From Spisula solida (lineage: Eukaryota > Mollusca > Bivalvia > Venerida > Mactridae), in NCBI GenBank assembly GCA_947247005.1, contig OX365948.1:15055455-15119454 (forward strand): 64,000 nt of DNA, given 5' to 3'. Shown here piece after piece: positions 1-12,184 of this stretch. The position numbers were made by a program, and so were the translations under genes. The notes beneath the pieces were generated by a model, which saw nothing but the letters and a program-made list of their open reading frames with translations, made no database searches and was not told the DNA's origin. Numbering within the stretch: the stretch's first letter is position 1; each line of letters starts with the position of its first letter.

Positions 1-1101
1 AAGTAGGTAAATGATGGTGTATGTAAATAATAAAAAAATAATAGTATACCAGATTTATTTTGCAACCTTTTCATGCGACAGACGCGTTCAAAGGCGTTTT
101 CCGTTTAAAACAAATTCGACTGACCGGTGGACATAAAGAATTCAAAAAAAATATTGTAAACCAAGAAATGAAATAGTAGTGACCTTACATGTCGTATTGT
201 TGAGCAGGATGAGCGGGTTAAACAAAGAAACTGCGATAATCGCGCTCCGGCCAAATAGGACGTTGCCGTTGCGCAAAACTTCGTCGTCTGCTTCTGACGT
301 GACGTCATGTTGCTTTTTAGGTCAGAAATGTCACGTTACGGCTTATATACTTTAAATTTAAGATATGAGCGCACGCGTGTTCCAAAAAATAACAGTGATG
401 TTATAAATCAACTTGAAATTCCTCAGAAAGCTAAGCAAGTTTGAAGGTGGAACAAACGTGCGCTGATATGAACAAATAAAGAAGTGTTACACGAAACACG
501 CAGATTTTGCCATTTTTAGCAAAAGAGGGGTTCTTACAAGTGGAAATTTACTGACTTTAAAACGGATTTTCTAAAGAAAAAATACATTTTTATGAAGAAT
601 AAAGGTTGGTTATTAAAAATAAATAACAAAAAACATTTTTCGTCAATTTTTTATTTTTCATTATTTTTGGGCCATTTTTACTAGTTAGCGAACCTTCTCC
701 TTTAGCTACGACATAACCATTTCAACAATTGGTGTACTGCAGTAAGGGATCAATACTTCAACCTCTCACTACAGAATTCTCTAACCAACAAGAGATGTTT
801 GCAAATATTCATCCACCAAAGGCACAGTTTAAGGTCACTGAAAGTTCAAGGTCACAGTTACCTTTGAACTACCAAACCTCAAATCAAGGGGGTTTACCAT
901 CACCTGACATGCATAATACATTTAAGAATCTGAGGCTTAAATGTTCTTTAGTTATTGATTGGAAACCATTTGGTCAACTATCTTACCATCAAACCTGTGT
1001 AAAGCAATATACCTTTACTTCTTTGAATGGGAACATGAATAAAATATATAACAAAGCACTTATGACTTGACCAAACAAATTTGAGGACAAGAAAAGTTTA
1101 C
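1..1101. other. Non-coding stretch with weak GGTCA-rich repeat
   Basis: No convincing coding exon is seen. Around 825-1000 the sequence contains AAGGTCAC and CAAGGTCACAG phrases like those in the repeats near 11.2 and 12.2 kb, so a decayed copy of that repeat is likely. A possible terminal exon of the raver-like gene (minus strand, acceptor near 732) has a compatible phase but is too short to support. Confidence 0.4.
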
Positions 1102-1185
1102 CTGGTTTAGCATTAGTTCTATTCTCCAGTCTTTTAACATAGCCTTCTTGTAAGTGTAACAGGTTCTCAGTAAACAGCACAAGTA
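1102..1185 (-). CDS. RAVER: Candidate downstream exon of the raver-like gene
   Basis: An 84-nt open segment lies between a good acceptor (polypyrimidine then CAG) and a GTAAAC donor. It starts in phase 1, matching the phase-1 end of exon 4073-4184, and ends in phase 1. The translation (LFTENLLHLQEGYVKRLENR) is protein-like and amphipathic. It lies 2.9 kb from the previous exon across a minisatellite and a transposon, so linkage is inferred from phase only. Confidence 0.4.
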
Positions 1186-4100
1186 CTGAAACAGATTAAC
1201 ATACAAGTAATACATTCAATGATCCCTTGCTTACTATGGAGAGTATACAAAGAGAGACAAACTTTTCACTCATAAATCATATTTTTATTTGAATACATGA
1301 ATGTATCGGCACGAAGGACTAATAGTATGAATACATGAATGTATCGGCACGCAGGACTAATAGTATGAATACATGAATGTATCGGCACGCAGGACTAATA
1401 GTATGAATACATGAATGTATCGGCACAGGGGACTAATAGTATGAATACATGAATGTATCGGCACGTAGGACTAATAGTATGAATACATGAATGTATCGGC
1501 ACAGGGAACTATTATGAATACATGAATGTATCGGCACGCAGGACTAATAGTATGAATACATGAATGTATCGGCACAGGGGACTAATAGTATGAATACATG
1601 AATGTATTGGCACAGGGGACTAATAGTATGAATACATGAATGTATTGGCACGTAGGACTAATAGTATGAATACATGAATGTATCGGCACAGGGGACTAAT
1701 AGTATGAATACATGAATGTATCGGCACAGGGGACTTATAGTATGAATACATGAATGTATCGGCACAGGGGACTAATAGTATGAATACATGAACGTATCGC
1801 CACAGGGGACTAATAGTATGAATCTATCGCCACAGGGGACTAATAGTATGAATACATGAATGTATCGACACGAAGGACTAATAGTATGAATACATGAATG
1901 TATCGGCACAGGGGACTAATAGTATGAATACATGAATGTATCGGCACAGGGGACTAATAGTATGAATACATGAATGTATCGCCACAGGGGACTAATAGTA
2001 TGAATACATGAATCTATCGCCACAGGGGACTAATAGTATGAATACATGAATGTATCGACACGAAGGACTAATAGTATGAATACATGAATGTATCGGCACA
2101 GGGGACTAATAGTATGAATACATGAATGTATCGGCACAGGGGACTAATAGTATGAATACATGAATGTATCGGCACATAGGACTAATAGTATGAATACATG
2201 AACGTATCGGCACGTAGGACTAATAGTATGAATACATGAACGTATCGGCACGTAGGACTAATAGTATGAATCTATCGCCACAGGGGACTAATAGTATGAA
2301 TACATGAATGTATCGGCACAGGGGACTAATAGTATGAATACATGAATTATCGACACGAAGGACTAATAGTATGAATACATGAATGTATCGGCATGAAGGA
2401 CTAATAGTACTAGAGACAGTAAACATTCCCAGCCTCAATTAAATCTGAATAGGCAACAGTGTAACTTTATGTAATATTATGACATGTCTATACAGTAAAT
2501 CAACCACTGCCACTAATATTTATTTAGTTCAGAAGAGACTGCAAATATAAATTTAATTATATAATATTATATTATCTCTGATAAATTTAACTACATTATT
2601 TGCTTCACAGACAGACATGCCACAGGATTTGTCTGAATGCCTAGGATAATAGCTGAATGCCTAGGATAATACTGTATAGCGGGTATATTTCACGGGGTCC
2701 ATTATTCGCGTTATGTGGATCCTTTTAAATTCACGGTGTCTTGATTTCGCGCAAACTACCTCGACCGCGAATTTAAAACCTTGTTGGTAAACATAAAATG
2801 GGAGGTCAATCTTACGTTAGTTACACCTTGGAAACTAAAAAAAGGAAATTGATTGCTGAACACGGCAATTTATAAAGCTTAAAACTTACATGCAATATCG
2901 TAAGAAAACCGGGCGTAATGACAATTCAAGTGTTCATTAAGTGTTGATTAATTGCGAACATACGTACGTTTTTACAAGTCCCATATTGCTATCATAGTCC
3001 ATAATTAATAATTAATTAAACAAGTCCGACCTTTTTTAGAACTGACGATACGCTATGTAATTACGCACTCAAAATCAAATCAACGCTTCCGATATGCCGG
3101 AATATATTACGTCATTGTCTCAACACAGTGTGTACACATGCTGCGTTTGAGTTATTAAAGCGTTTGATCTTGTTGGGCACACAGGGAAACACTTGCCAGG
3201 TATAAAGAGTCTAATAAGAAGTCTTTATAAGACTATTTAAACCCCCTGTCCGTGATTTATTTATGCTGTCCATCGGTATAACATATAAGGGCGTGTGGTT
3301 CTGTCCTTCCAAATTTGATAATTTATAAACGATTTACGGGATTTACAAATTACACAGTAAGATTATTTATTTTGATCATAAATCGCTCGTTGCGTTTCGC
3401 GGGTTATTTTGAACGGTTTGTTTGATGGCCGAGTTGACTATCATTAGAAAATAATACAAACAAATACTTTTACAGCAAACATTTACACGTTTTGCAAACA
3501 AATCTAATAATTTTGATGCATCTGCTTATAATTAACACCTTTTAACGTTGAGAAAACATGATGCAAGTATGATATTTGATACACATGCATAGAGTTTTTC
3601 GAATTATATTTTGTAATTTATTATAAGTCGAAGTCTTACTGCCGTATTTTACTTAATCGACGTACTTCTTGCAAAATCATTGGATCAACGTTGGTTTTTA
3701 ATCATGAATTGTCTCCCTTTGTAAAATTTGTATATTTACGACGTGAATATTTCGCTGGGTTTAGATTTCGCGCTATCGATGTTGACCGCGAATATAGCGA
3801 AAATTAGACCCCCGTGAAATATACCCGCTATACAGTAGCTGAATGCCTAGGATAATAGCTATCTATTCAATAATTAAAAGTTGCCTATGAACCCTGACCC
3901 AGTGGTGGGATTCAAACCCACAAAACAATATTCTATTATTTGTAAAAGTATATGTGACTACAATATGTGACCTATATTATATACTTACATCTAGGATGTT
4001 TGGCAATGTGACCTACATTATATACTTACATCTAGGATGTTTGGCAATATGCGACCTACATTATATACTTACATCTAGGATGTTTGGCAACGTGTGTCTT

Positions 4101-7100
4101 GAAGAAGATGTGTTTGAGGAAGGCAGGGTTAGGATAGACAGGATCTGGCAAGAGACTGGCTTTATTTACATTCACTCGATCACCCTGAAATGTACAACAC
4201 ATGTTACATTAATCAAATGTCTCGTACACCAAGCTATGTGAAATACAAATAAAGCCCATTTATTATCAATTTGTTTTAGGGCTGATGCGAGTAACCGGGT
4301 ACTGGTATATCCAAGAGTTCGGCTAGAAATTCGAGTTTGAGTATTCGTCATCTCCGAGATTGATGGATCGCGATCTTTGATATAATTACATACCCTATAC
4401 AGTCATCTCTTAAATTTGTTACCTCAAGTAGTTTACAAGATATCATTGAGACAAGACACCGACATTAAACAAGTAGCATCCGTAATTTGCAAATTGTACC
4501 ACAAGTTAAGCTAGTAACGTCATTACATTCGAATAATCATGGTGGGACATTGGACAAGGTCTCGTTTATTACAGTTCCTAACTAGATATGAAATATTAAT
4601 TCTTAATTCAATTAAATAATTTATGTCATATCGTGAAAATGAATTTCATTTATCACGACAATAAACATATGATTGTCAACTAGATGACCCCATATGACAA
4701 ACCGCCTGCAATGGATGAAACAGCGTACCAAAATCCGCCAGCCAAGTTCACATTGAAGGTGTGGAAATACTTTGGTATGTCCTTTAAAGATGATATGAAG
4801 GCAGAATGCAAAATCTGTCTAAATGAATCATTAACTAGTCAATGGAGTGAGAAGACATTGTTTTTTGGTGTTTTTTAACTTGGTTCTGTCGCTATTTGAT
4901 AACAGATTACCTGTGAATCGCTCACCCAAACTCATGGATCTGATCGGATCGGCACTTACCTTACGATCCACAGCCTTTATTTGTTTGTTGTAAAGCATTT
5001 TATGCAGATTTTGAAACATTTTTGTTGTTAACTAAGCCTTGGTCTTCTATGCAGTTTTCAACATTTTATCAGACACATACAGCAGTCATGCCACCTTGAC
5101 ATTTAACCTACAGACCACAAAATCAATAAAGGTCGTCTAGTCATGATGATCATCAACCTCCATAAAAAAAGTTTGAAGATCCTAACAAATTATTTTTGTA
5201 TAAAAATAAATGCTAATAAATGGACAATGTCCCAGAATTTTTTAACCAATAATTACAAATCTTACTGAAATCCCAATTACTTACGTATTGGTACATTATT
5301 CTATTAAACATATGCACGGCTGATTTTCCAGGTATGCAATATCGAATATTCATATCAGAACCATTGATTTTGTAACCATTAAATTCATTGAAGGCTTTTT
5401 CAGCATCAGATGCTTCGTCATATTCTACAATACCAAACCCCAGTGAGCATCCTTCTTTTGTAACAATCTAAAATAAGAAGCAATATACACCTACAAACTT
5501 TTAAATAACAATAAAGATGTAATGGAAGACTAATGTGTTGTTCTGTTTATTCATTTTCTGGCATTTCAACAGACATACTTTAAGCCTTCATTAGAGCAAT
5601 ACATTATTCAATACTATAAAGGGTTTCAACAAAAGAACATACGTCTCCCACAAAGGGCAGTTACTCTGCTAATATTCATCCACAAAGGGCAGTTACTCTG
5701 CTAATATTCATCCAACCTAATATTCCTGACAATATGTGCAACTAGGCTTGGTTTCAAGTATTTATATAAAGTTTCATTGAAACACAACCAATGATTAATG
5801 AGAACAAGCAGGCATAAACATAATTTAACTTACACCCAGCATGTATACAGTGCCCACCAAAAATAAGTTACAATAAACAAATGTTATTTCCCCATTTACT
5901 TCTCTGTAATAACAGTGAAACAACACTTTTTTTGAAGAAAAAGGAATATTTTTGTTTATTATATGTAAAGACCATACATTAATTGATACCCTAGGTGCAA
6001 AATATAAAGTTTCTTTGTCCCGATTGAATGGTAACTTAGTCACAAAAAGATGGAAAATTCAGCAATTTAGATCACATGGGTATTTAAATTCAGAACATAT
6101 TCATCTTTATTTCTATCTCTGTTTTGACTCATTTAGTAACTGTAGTTTCAGAAACAAGTACAATTGTGACTGTCTGATAAAAGGATATTGAATAATTTAA
6201 CCAAGTTAAATTTAGCAACAATTATTTACTGTATACTTATTTTTGGTGGGCAATGTATGTGGGAGATGTGATTAATAGGTATAACAATTTTATCACAATA
6301 TAGCAAAAATGCCCAGAAATATAATAAAAAAGGGCCATGGCCAACATCTAGTATTCAACCAAGGGAAATAACTCTGCCAATAATGGAGGCAACAACACTT
6401 ATTCTTACCTGGCAATATACTGGCTTCACTAATTGACTAAACAACTCTCTCAGATCAATAGAATCAATATAACTATCAGGTAAGTTATTGATGAGAAGAC
6501 ATTTGGAATGTAAATCCTGTAAAACAAAACAAACATGGTCAATACAAACTTTTAGATATAAACAACACTGTCAGACATTTTGATAATGTCACGGCAAAGA
6601 ATATTAATCGATCATCTGCCAGTTCATTTAAGATTGGAAAACCTTACTCTCAGGGCTGAAAATTTAACGTGGACTTTCGAGTAAGAAGAAGCCTGGCTGA
6701 TCACATTGCCAAGTGACAGATTATCGGCAGTTACATTCATGACCAAGTGACTTAGTAAAGCAATCTATAATCAGCACCGCTTTATTAGGCTGATATGGGT
6801 GGAAGTGACTGGATCATTTAAAATAACCATATGGAAATTATGTACACAAACTAACTAGTTGTTTATCAGGATATTGAAAGTAAAACATTAGGTGTCTATG
6901 ACGTAACAAGATAATGAAGAGTATACAACAAACCTGGAAGGTAATTCCAGACTGAGAACTATCTACTATGGCATCACAATGTATGGTTTGACCATCCACC
7001 TCTGACCAATCCAGGGCACACTTGATCTGTCCAACACGTTCTATAGGTTCATTATACTCCACAAAACCATAACCTTTACTGCAACCTGCATTAAACATAC

Positions 7101-8091
7101 AAATATACAATATATTGATATATCTATGCACTCAACATTGTTCTGTCATTTGTAATGACTCACTGAAAGCATATCAAGCATTTTCATTGGTCAAAATGTC
7201 TGTTGCCAGCATATTGTCATAGTATCAGGCTAACAGCCAATGAAAAACTTTGCTTGACGTGGAAGTTAGATAAAAGCTATATATGAAATGGGTTTTTTGT
7301 CAGGATTTAAAAACCAGGAGTACTTAGAATACCCCTGAAGATGAAAATAGCAGGATATTTACCTGCAATCCAAGTTTCAAATCCATGTCGCCATCGGAGG
7401 TTTAATTTTCATGCACCATTTAGTTTTAGCACAAAAAAAGATAAATTGTAATTATTTAAGAATGTTATGGTCACTGCCAAAATTACCAGGACAAAAAACG
7501 ATAAATCATACACCAACCTGTTTCTTCAGATCTCATGAGAAAGCAAGTGTCAACATTGCCATGTTCAGCAACCATCTCACGGAACTTGTACTCTGTCATT
7601 GTAAGTGGAAGGTGAGCCAGACATAGTATCTTCTCACTTCTGTACACTGCCACCGATACTGTCAGTGTGTCTAACTTTGTGTTATCTAACTTTGATATAG
7701 CATCGTCAACCAAGGACGGATCCTTCAGGGTTACAATGGCTGCAAATTAATCAGACAAAAATCATCTTTAATGTATGCAAATAAGACCAGATTTAATTGA
7801 TTCTCTGCTCAAGCACCTATCCAATGTCTATCACTAACTATTTTTCAATAGTCATTATTGAGGGGAGACAATCCAAATACAGAAAGGGAATTATCAAGAC
7901 ACGTAATCAAGGGATATCATTCTTGATATTTGTTCCAAAAAGCTGCACATGATATGGTTGATATCGATAATTACACAGAAATTAACTTTATACTTATTTC
8001 TAAACAAAGTTTTACCTTGGTTGAGGTTCTTCACCATGGTAACCGATTCCACAGGAAACTCTCCATTAAATCCCATAAAAGAGTGGATATC
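1102..8091 (-). CDS. RAVER: raver-like PTB-binding RNA-binding protein, multi-exon, 5' end not found
   Basis: Eight GT-AG exons can be chained on the minus strand with matching phases: 8016-8091, 7518-7739, 6934-7085, 6409-6516, 5285-5467, 4960-5031 (tentative), 4073-4184 and 1102-1185 (tentative). The product has three RRM domains in a row. RRM1 is seen only from its second half. RRM2 has RNP2 LCLAHL and RNP1 KGYGFVEY. RRM3 has RNP2 LLINNL and RNP1-like LGFGIVEY. A LLPDP motif follows, as it does after the RRMs of vertebrate raver1/2. Domain order and the phrase SEETGCSKGYGFVEY fit the raver family, whose members bind PTB/hnRNP I and act in splicing regulation and at vinculin sites. The exon carrying the start codon and RNP2 of RRM1 was not found above 8091. 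Introns are loaded with repeats. Family assignment is firm; exact paralogue and C-terminus are not. Confidence 0.82.
1291..2408. repeat. 38-bp minisatellite, about 29 copies
   Basis: Consensus unit begins GAATACATGAATGTATCGGC and continues with CACAGGGGACTAATAGTAT. Variants carry CGAAGG, CGCAGG or CGTAGG in place of CAGGGG, and a few units are shortened to GAATCTATCGCCAC. The phrase ATACATGAATGTAT is nearly palindromic. The array lies in the presumed last intron of the raver-like gene. Open frames across it are repeat artefacts. Confidence 0.95.
2672..3835. mobile_element. TA-flanked TIR transposon, non-autonomous (Tc1/mariner-like)
   Basis: Ends are inverted copies of CTGTATAGCGGGTATATTTC, extended by ACGGGG, with further similarity inward (GACCGCGAATTT/GACCGCGAATAT). 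Both ends abut a TA dinucleotide, as expected of Tc1/mariner target duplications. The 1164-bp interior has no transposase frame. It inserted into a small tandem repeat of CTGAATGCCTAGGATAAT, copies of which flank both sides. A relative with CCGTATAGCGGGT ends lies at 48374-49133. Confidence 0.82.
3899..3925 (-). mobile_element. SINE scrap with tRNA-type B box
   Basis: Reverse complement reads TGGGTTTGAATCCCACCACT, a good Pol III B box with T-arm pairing (GTGGG/CCCAC). No A box is found upstream, so this is a broken tRNA-derived SINE fragment in an intron. Confidence 0.4.
3966..4090. repeat. Three tandem 41-43-bp units spanning a splice donor
   Basis: Units 3966-4006, 4007-4047 and 4048-4090 are nearly identical. 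On the minus strand each contains the last ~18 exon bases and the GTAAGT donor of raver-like exon 4073-4184, giving candidate exon ends at 4073, 4030 and 3989. Confidence 0.9.
4073..4184 (-). CDS. RAVER: raver-like exon with LLPDP motif
   Basis: The acceptor ACATTTCAG is followed by GGT GAT CGA in phase 0. The frame encodes NKASLLPDPVYPNPAFLKHI and ends in phase 1 before GTAAGT. LLPDP matches the post-RRM segment of raver proteins. The donor has been triplicated by the overlapping tandem repeat. Confidence 0.7.
4684..4840 (+). pseudogene. BED-type zinc finger fragment (ZBED/hAT transposase relic)
   Basis: A short open frame contains KVWKYFGMSFKDDMKAECKI followed by a second Cys (C-x2-C). This resembles the start of a BED finger (aromatic W-x-Y/F-F, then the first zinc-binding cysteine pair). 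The His half of the finger and everything downstream are missing. It sits on the strand opposite the raver-like gene in one of its introns. Probably a scrap of a hAT-type transposase or ZBED gene. Confidence 0.4.
4960..5031 (-). CDS. RAVER: Tentative 72-nt raver-like exon
   Basis: A 24-codon open segment in phase 0-0 lies between an AG with a weak pyrimidine tract and a strong GTAAGT donor. The translation includes KMFQNLHKMLYNKQIKAVDRK (first 20 residues TKMFQNLHKMLYNKQIKAVD). It fits phase-wise between exons 5285-5467 and 4073-4184 and echoes the end of the previous exon (MFNRIMYQY). It could be an alternative exon or a false positive. Confidence 0.4.
5285..5467 (-). CDS. RAVER: raver-like exon: second half of RRM3
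   Basis: 61 codons, phase 0-0, between TTTTAG and GTAAGT. It encodes GCSLGFGIVEYDEASDAEKA (RNP1-like core GFGIVEY), then YKINGSDMNIRYCIPGKSA, the closing beta strand of an RRM. Confidence 0.82.
5649..5714. repeat. 32-bp direct duplication
   Basis: Two copies of CAAAGGGCAGTTACTCTGCT plus AATATTCATCCA in tandem, inside an intron of the raver-like gene. Confidence 0.9.
5848..6255. mobile_element. 408-bp TA-flanked MITE (Tc1-like ends)
   Basis: Inverted ends CAGTGCCCACCAAAAATAAG and CATTGCCCACCAAAAATAAG abut TA on both sides. It has no transposase. It lies in the intron between the two RRM3 exons. Confidence 0.78.
6409..6516 (-). CDS. RAVER: raver-like exon: start of RRM3
   Basis: 36 codons, phase 0-0, acceptor TTTTACAG, donor GTAAGA. 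It encodes DLHSKCLLINNLPDSYIDSI followed by DLRELF. LLINNL is the RNP2 strand of RRM3. Confidence 0.82.
6934..7085 (-). CDS. RAVER: raver-like exon: RNP1 half of RRM2
   Basis: 152 nt from a phase-1 acceptor (TTTAATGCAG) to a phase-0 end before GTTTGT. It encodes GCSKGYGFVEYNEPIERVGQ and then IKCALDWSEVDGQTIHCDAI. KGYGFVEY is a canonical RNP1 octamer. Confidence 0.88.
7518..7739 (-). CDS. RAVER: raver-like exon: end of RRM1, linker, start of RRM2
   Basis: 222 nt, phase 1 to phase 1, acceptor TTAATTTGCAG, donor GTTGGT. It encodes AIVTLKDPSLVDDAISKLDN (back half of RRM1) and then EKILCLAHLPLTMTEYKFRE, the RNP2 strand and first helix of RRM2. Confidence 0.85.
8016..8091 (-). CDS. RAVER: raver-like exon: helix 1 and beta 2 of RRM1
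   Basis: 76 nt, phase 0 to phase 1, acceptor TTCTTTCAG, donor GTAAAAC. It encodes DIHSFMGFNGEFPVESVTMV then KNLNQ. Aligned to raver proteins, the RNP2 strand of RRM1 and the N-terminal leader should lie in an upstream exon that I could not find between 8.1 and 14 kb. Confidence 0.75.
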
Positions 8092-11000
8092 CTGAAAGAA
8101 TATACATGAAGGATTATAAATGATGAAATCACAATGTTTGACACAGTCATATATATGAAAGCTCTATAACAAAGGGGATAGAAACAGGCCGACATCTTTC
8201 ACTCATTGTGTGTAGTGTCATGCAAGGGTTGTGACAGAAAACAGACTGGTATGAGACCAAATATATCCCAAATCCAAAAATAGGGAGAATAGATGAGAAG
8301 ATAGGGGTTTCATCTGACCCACTCTGATCCCTAAAATGAGCAAAAAGTCCATTTTTGTTTAAATTACTTGGCTATAAAATGGTTAATGTCACAAAGAACA
8401 AAATTGTTAAAATGACCCTCATATTCACCCCTCAGTGAAACCCCTGGAAGACATGACTAATGAAGTATCAACAACTAAAATACAAAAAATGATTTGAAGA
8501 GAACAGGAAGAAACTGGAGACAGATCAGAACAGCAATAAGCAGCTGGAAGTGGAATATAGTGTAATATTCTACGTTGAAAACAGCAAGTCAACACAGCAT
8601 TAAATGTGCGAAGACAAATAGAAATTATTGATCAATATCTCGATAGGCATACAAGAGGACGAGAGTGGATAAAGGCAGCTCATTATCTCAGTTGACTAGA
8701 GTAAGAGGGAACATAAGCCATTCAAGAAAAAGAAGTGCCACACAGACTGATCATAGTTTTAGTAATTTAGCCATGGACTGTGAATTTTCTGAAGTTACAA
8801 TATTTATATAATTGATCAGAAGAATAGATACCAGTCGCTATTTTATTCCTGTTTCTTTGATATGTGGATTGGTTCAATACAATACTATGAGTCAAAAGGG
8901 TGCTAGACTAGTGGTCACCTGAATTAAGCAACCACCTGTCTTAGAAGTAGCCAATTTCAAGCCCCATTAGCACTAATTTGTCTGGTTGTCATGGACAAGT
9001 AATTTTTGCTGAACGAAAGAGAGAAACCGTAGAGGAAAACTTTTCACTTTTGCTGATTCGGATAAGAAGTTCCAAATCCTAAATTCATGGACTGATTTTA
9101 TCATATAAGTCTAATCTTGAAGCCATCCTTACATTAAATAGAACTTGTTTTCACTTTATAATCAATGTCTCCATGGCAACATGAAGATGAGCTGAATCAA
9201 GAAATTTAAGAGTAAAAGGAATAGAAAGAAGCAGTAACTCAAAAAGGAAGATAGTTAAGAGACAAATTGAAAATACATTAAGCCATTAGATGTTAGAAAG
9301 TCAAGAAAAACCCTCTTGCTGTGACAGTTTTACACAATTGTTGTCGATAATTGGCCGCATGTTGGAGGATGTGGGGGTGTTTGTCAGAAAATCAACGAAA
9401 AACAAAAATAGCATTTCATATCATAATATCTTAAAACAAAGACAGCAATTTTGATAACTTCAATTGATTTTCTGACAAATGTACACAAACACAAGAACAC
9501 ATTGAACGAGACAAAGACGTACACAGGACTTGGGGTACTGACGTAATATAGGACCAACATATAACAGATATATGAGAATTGAAGTGAGTGGTACAGGTAG
9601 GACGTCTACAATCACCCGTAGTTACAGGTCCGCATTCTCTCCGCCAGGTCCATAGTTGGCCATCGCTGAATCGTAACAGCCAATTAATGCTCATCTGTTA
9701 GTCTTGTAAGCAAAATAATGGATCTGCAAACAAAATGTCACATTCATTGATAATACATGGAGGAGACCACACCCACTGTACATTTCCATAGTGAATAGTG
9801 TAATACAAAACAATCACAAGAGAAAATTTTCCAAAAAGAAACATGTATCTATTTATAAGTATAGAATACAAATCTAAAGTCAACTTTCAGACATGCGTCC
9901 GTTCAGCTGACTACATTCACACCCCTCCCCAATCATTGAGTTGCAAGTTAGCTGTAATACATTTTAGAAGCATATATATAAGTAAGCATAAAAAGCTAAG
10001 TTTTAAAACCTATTTACATTCTTATTTCTACCACTGAGTACTGTAATTTTGTAAAACTAATAATATAACTACACTAATATAATTATTATTTATAACATAA
10101 GGAACTAGAGAAAAGAAATTCAGTGATTTTTGTATTGTACGTTTTCAAGAATATAGAAGTACTGACCATGGGTTCCACTAGCTTCTGAATTTGAAAGGTC
10201 ATTTTGATAATTTTGATTAATTTTACTATTGTATCTATAGGCAAAAAAACCAAGATTTTTATATTTATAGGCAAAAAACCAAGAATTTTAGCGAAAATGA
10301 CCCTTTAAAATCAAAATCTGAAGGGTCAAAATGTGGCTTTTTGAAAATTTCAAGGGTGAAAAGCACTACTCCCAAGTCAAATGTAATCCCTGCTGACTAT
10401 GTAACAGCTCTGAATTGTTGCAAACATCTCTAGACTAGAGTCTGAGCTCTACATGTATACAAAGAAGCAGATGTAGAAGACTCGACATTCTATAAATGGT
10501 AAAAGTCATCTCATTGAAAAACTGTGATTCTCCAACACTAATACTATATAGTACAATGTAGTACCTCATGGTTCATACACAATTCTTACACCCAAATTCA
10601 AGGCTTTATAAAGGTAGAATTTTTATTTTCAAGACATTTTTTGAATATTTACCAAGATAAAATGGTACTGTTTTGACTTTTTGTGCTGAATAAGTACATG
10701 TATGACAATTATTGTCATCATGACTACTGCTTAGCACAACAGGTCTCCCTCTCGCACCGAACATTTACATCTTTTGATTTGCAAGAAAAAGTGTTTCTGT
10801 CTCATTTTTTATGCATATAATGGTATCATTTTGACAACATCCATGCATTTCTATGTATATTCAAGGCTGTTTGTCTAAATTCAAGGATTTTCAGTTAAAT
10901 TCAAGTGCCATTTGGGCATTATTATTCAAGGAAGCACATAATTCAAGTACTTTCAAGGTTGAAACCAAATTCAAATACTTTTCAAGGCATGTGCAAACCT

Positions 11001-11105
11001 TGTACAGTAGTAGTACATGAATCCAGAAGTAAATGAGGATACATGAGAAAGTACTGGAGCATGCAACAGAATGTTTTGTAGATTGTTAATAACTGATAAT
11101 TTAAC

Positions 11106-11456
11106 TAGAGCTATCACTGGAGTGATGAATCATATCCCCGCAGCACTGCCTTGACACCGAAATATTATTTAAATTTATAAAAATTATAGCAATGACAAAG
11201 TTACTGAGCGGACACAAATCACATGCCTATTTGTGTCTTTTATCCTTTGACCTCTAAGTGTGACCTTGACCTTTGAACTAGGGACCTGGGTCTTGCGCAT
11301 GACAAATCGTCCTGATGTGGTAAACATTTGTACCAAGTATTATAAATAACCTAAGAAATGACAAATTTACAGAGGACACTATTTTGCTAACAGACCAACC
11401 AACCAACATGGTGACTCCAGTATACCCCTCCAAACTTTGCGGGGTAAAATTATTCA
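11106..11456. repeat. Interspersed repeat with GTGACCTTGACCTTTGA phrase
   Basis: A block running from a TCACTGGAGTGATGAATCAT phrase with ATCCCCGCA to CTTTGCGGGGTAAAATTATT. CCCCGCA and TGCGGGG near the two ends suggest short inverted ends. The interior includes TGTGACCTTGACCTTTGA. Class uncertain. Confidence 0.4.
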
Positions 11457-12184
11457 TTAAAGAATCCTTAGGAGAGACAAACCCAGACCCGACGTAATTA
11501 ATGCACAATTTCAATTTCTGCCGCTGAATTTGTGCATTCGGGGAACTTGTAAATTTAATTTCATGAGATATTTTAATTACTTCAACTTCATGCAATTACG
11601 ATTTCATGAAGTACAAATTGTGAACACATGAAGTTTGTGAAATTGGCAGCATAAACTGTGAGCCTTAGGTGATATAACAGTACATTTATCTCACATGTAT
11701 GCACATGACGATGATGTAATAACAAAACATGAGTATTAAATATAACAAACTTTGCTCCTGAAGGAGATATAAGTGATCCTTCCTAGACAGGATCAATGCA
11801 TCATAGGGACTTTTAAATTGAATAATTGATAGGATGAATAGAGTAATGTGTGACTGAGAGTTACATTGTTTAAACTAAGGAGAACTGTACTTAATGAAAG
11901 GAATTACAGGTAAAGAGTAAAGGATGGAGAGTAAGGAATTTATAAACAAAAGGTGAAACAAACAATGAAGGAAATAATGCCAAATGGTGGCAATGGTTAG
12001 TAACAAATTGAGCAATGTCAGAATAATTTCAATAAAAAAGGAGCATCAATGTAAATTTGTTACAAGCATGTTAATATCTACAGATATGATCTAAATAAAG
12101 TACTCAATTATTTTCAAGACAAACAGAATAGATATGTATACATGTGTACAAGTCTTCAAGAGATGTTTGTAAAACATGTATGCC

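Noticed and set aside
1291..2408. CRISPR-like regular repeats
   Set aside because: Units are tandem with no unique spacers; it is an ordinary minisatellite in a eukaryotic genome. The same holds for 62940-63312.
5825..6191. Overlapping short frames in the raver intron
   Set aside because: They lie within the TA-flanked MITE 5848-6255 and have no coding features.
9431..9694. 87-codon minus-strand frame as an upstream raver exon
   Set aside because: Cys/Ser-rich translation without RRM features; no splice phase links it to exon 8016-8091.
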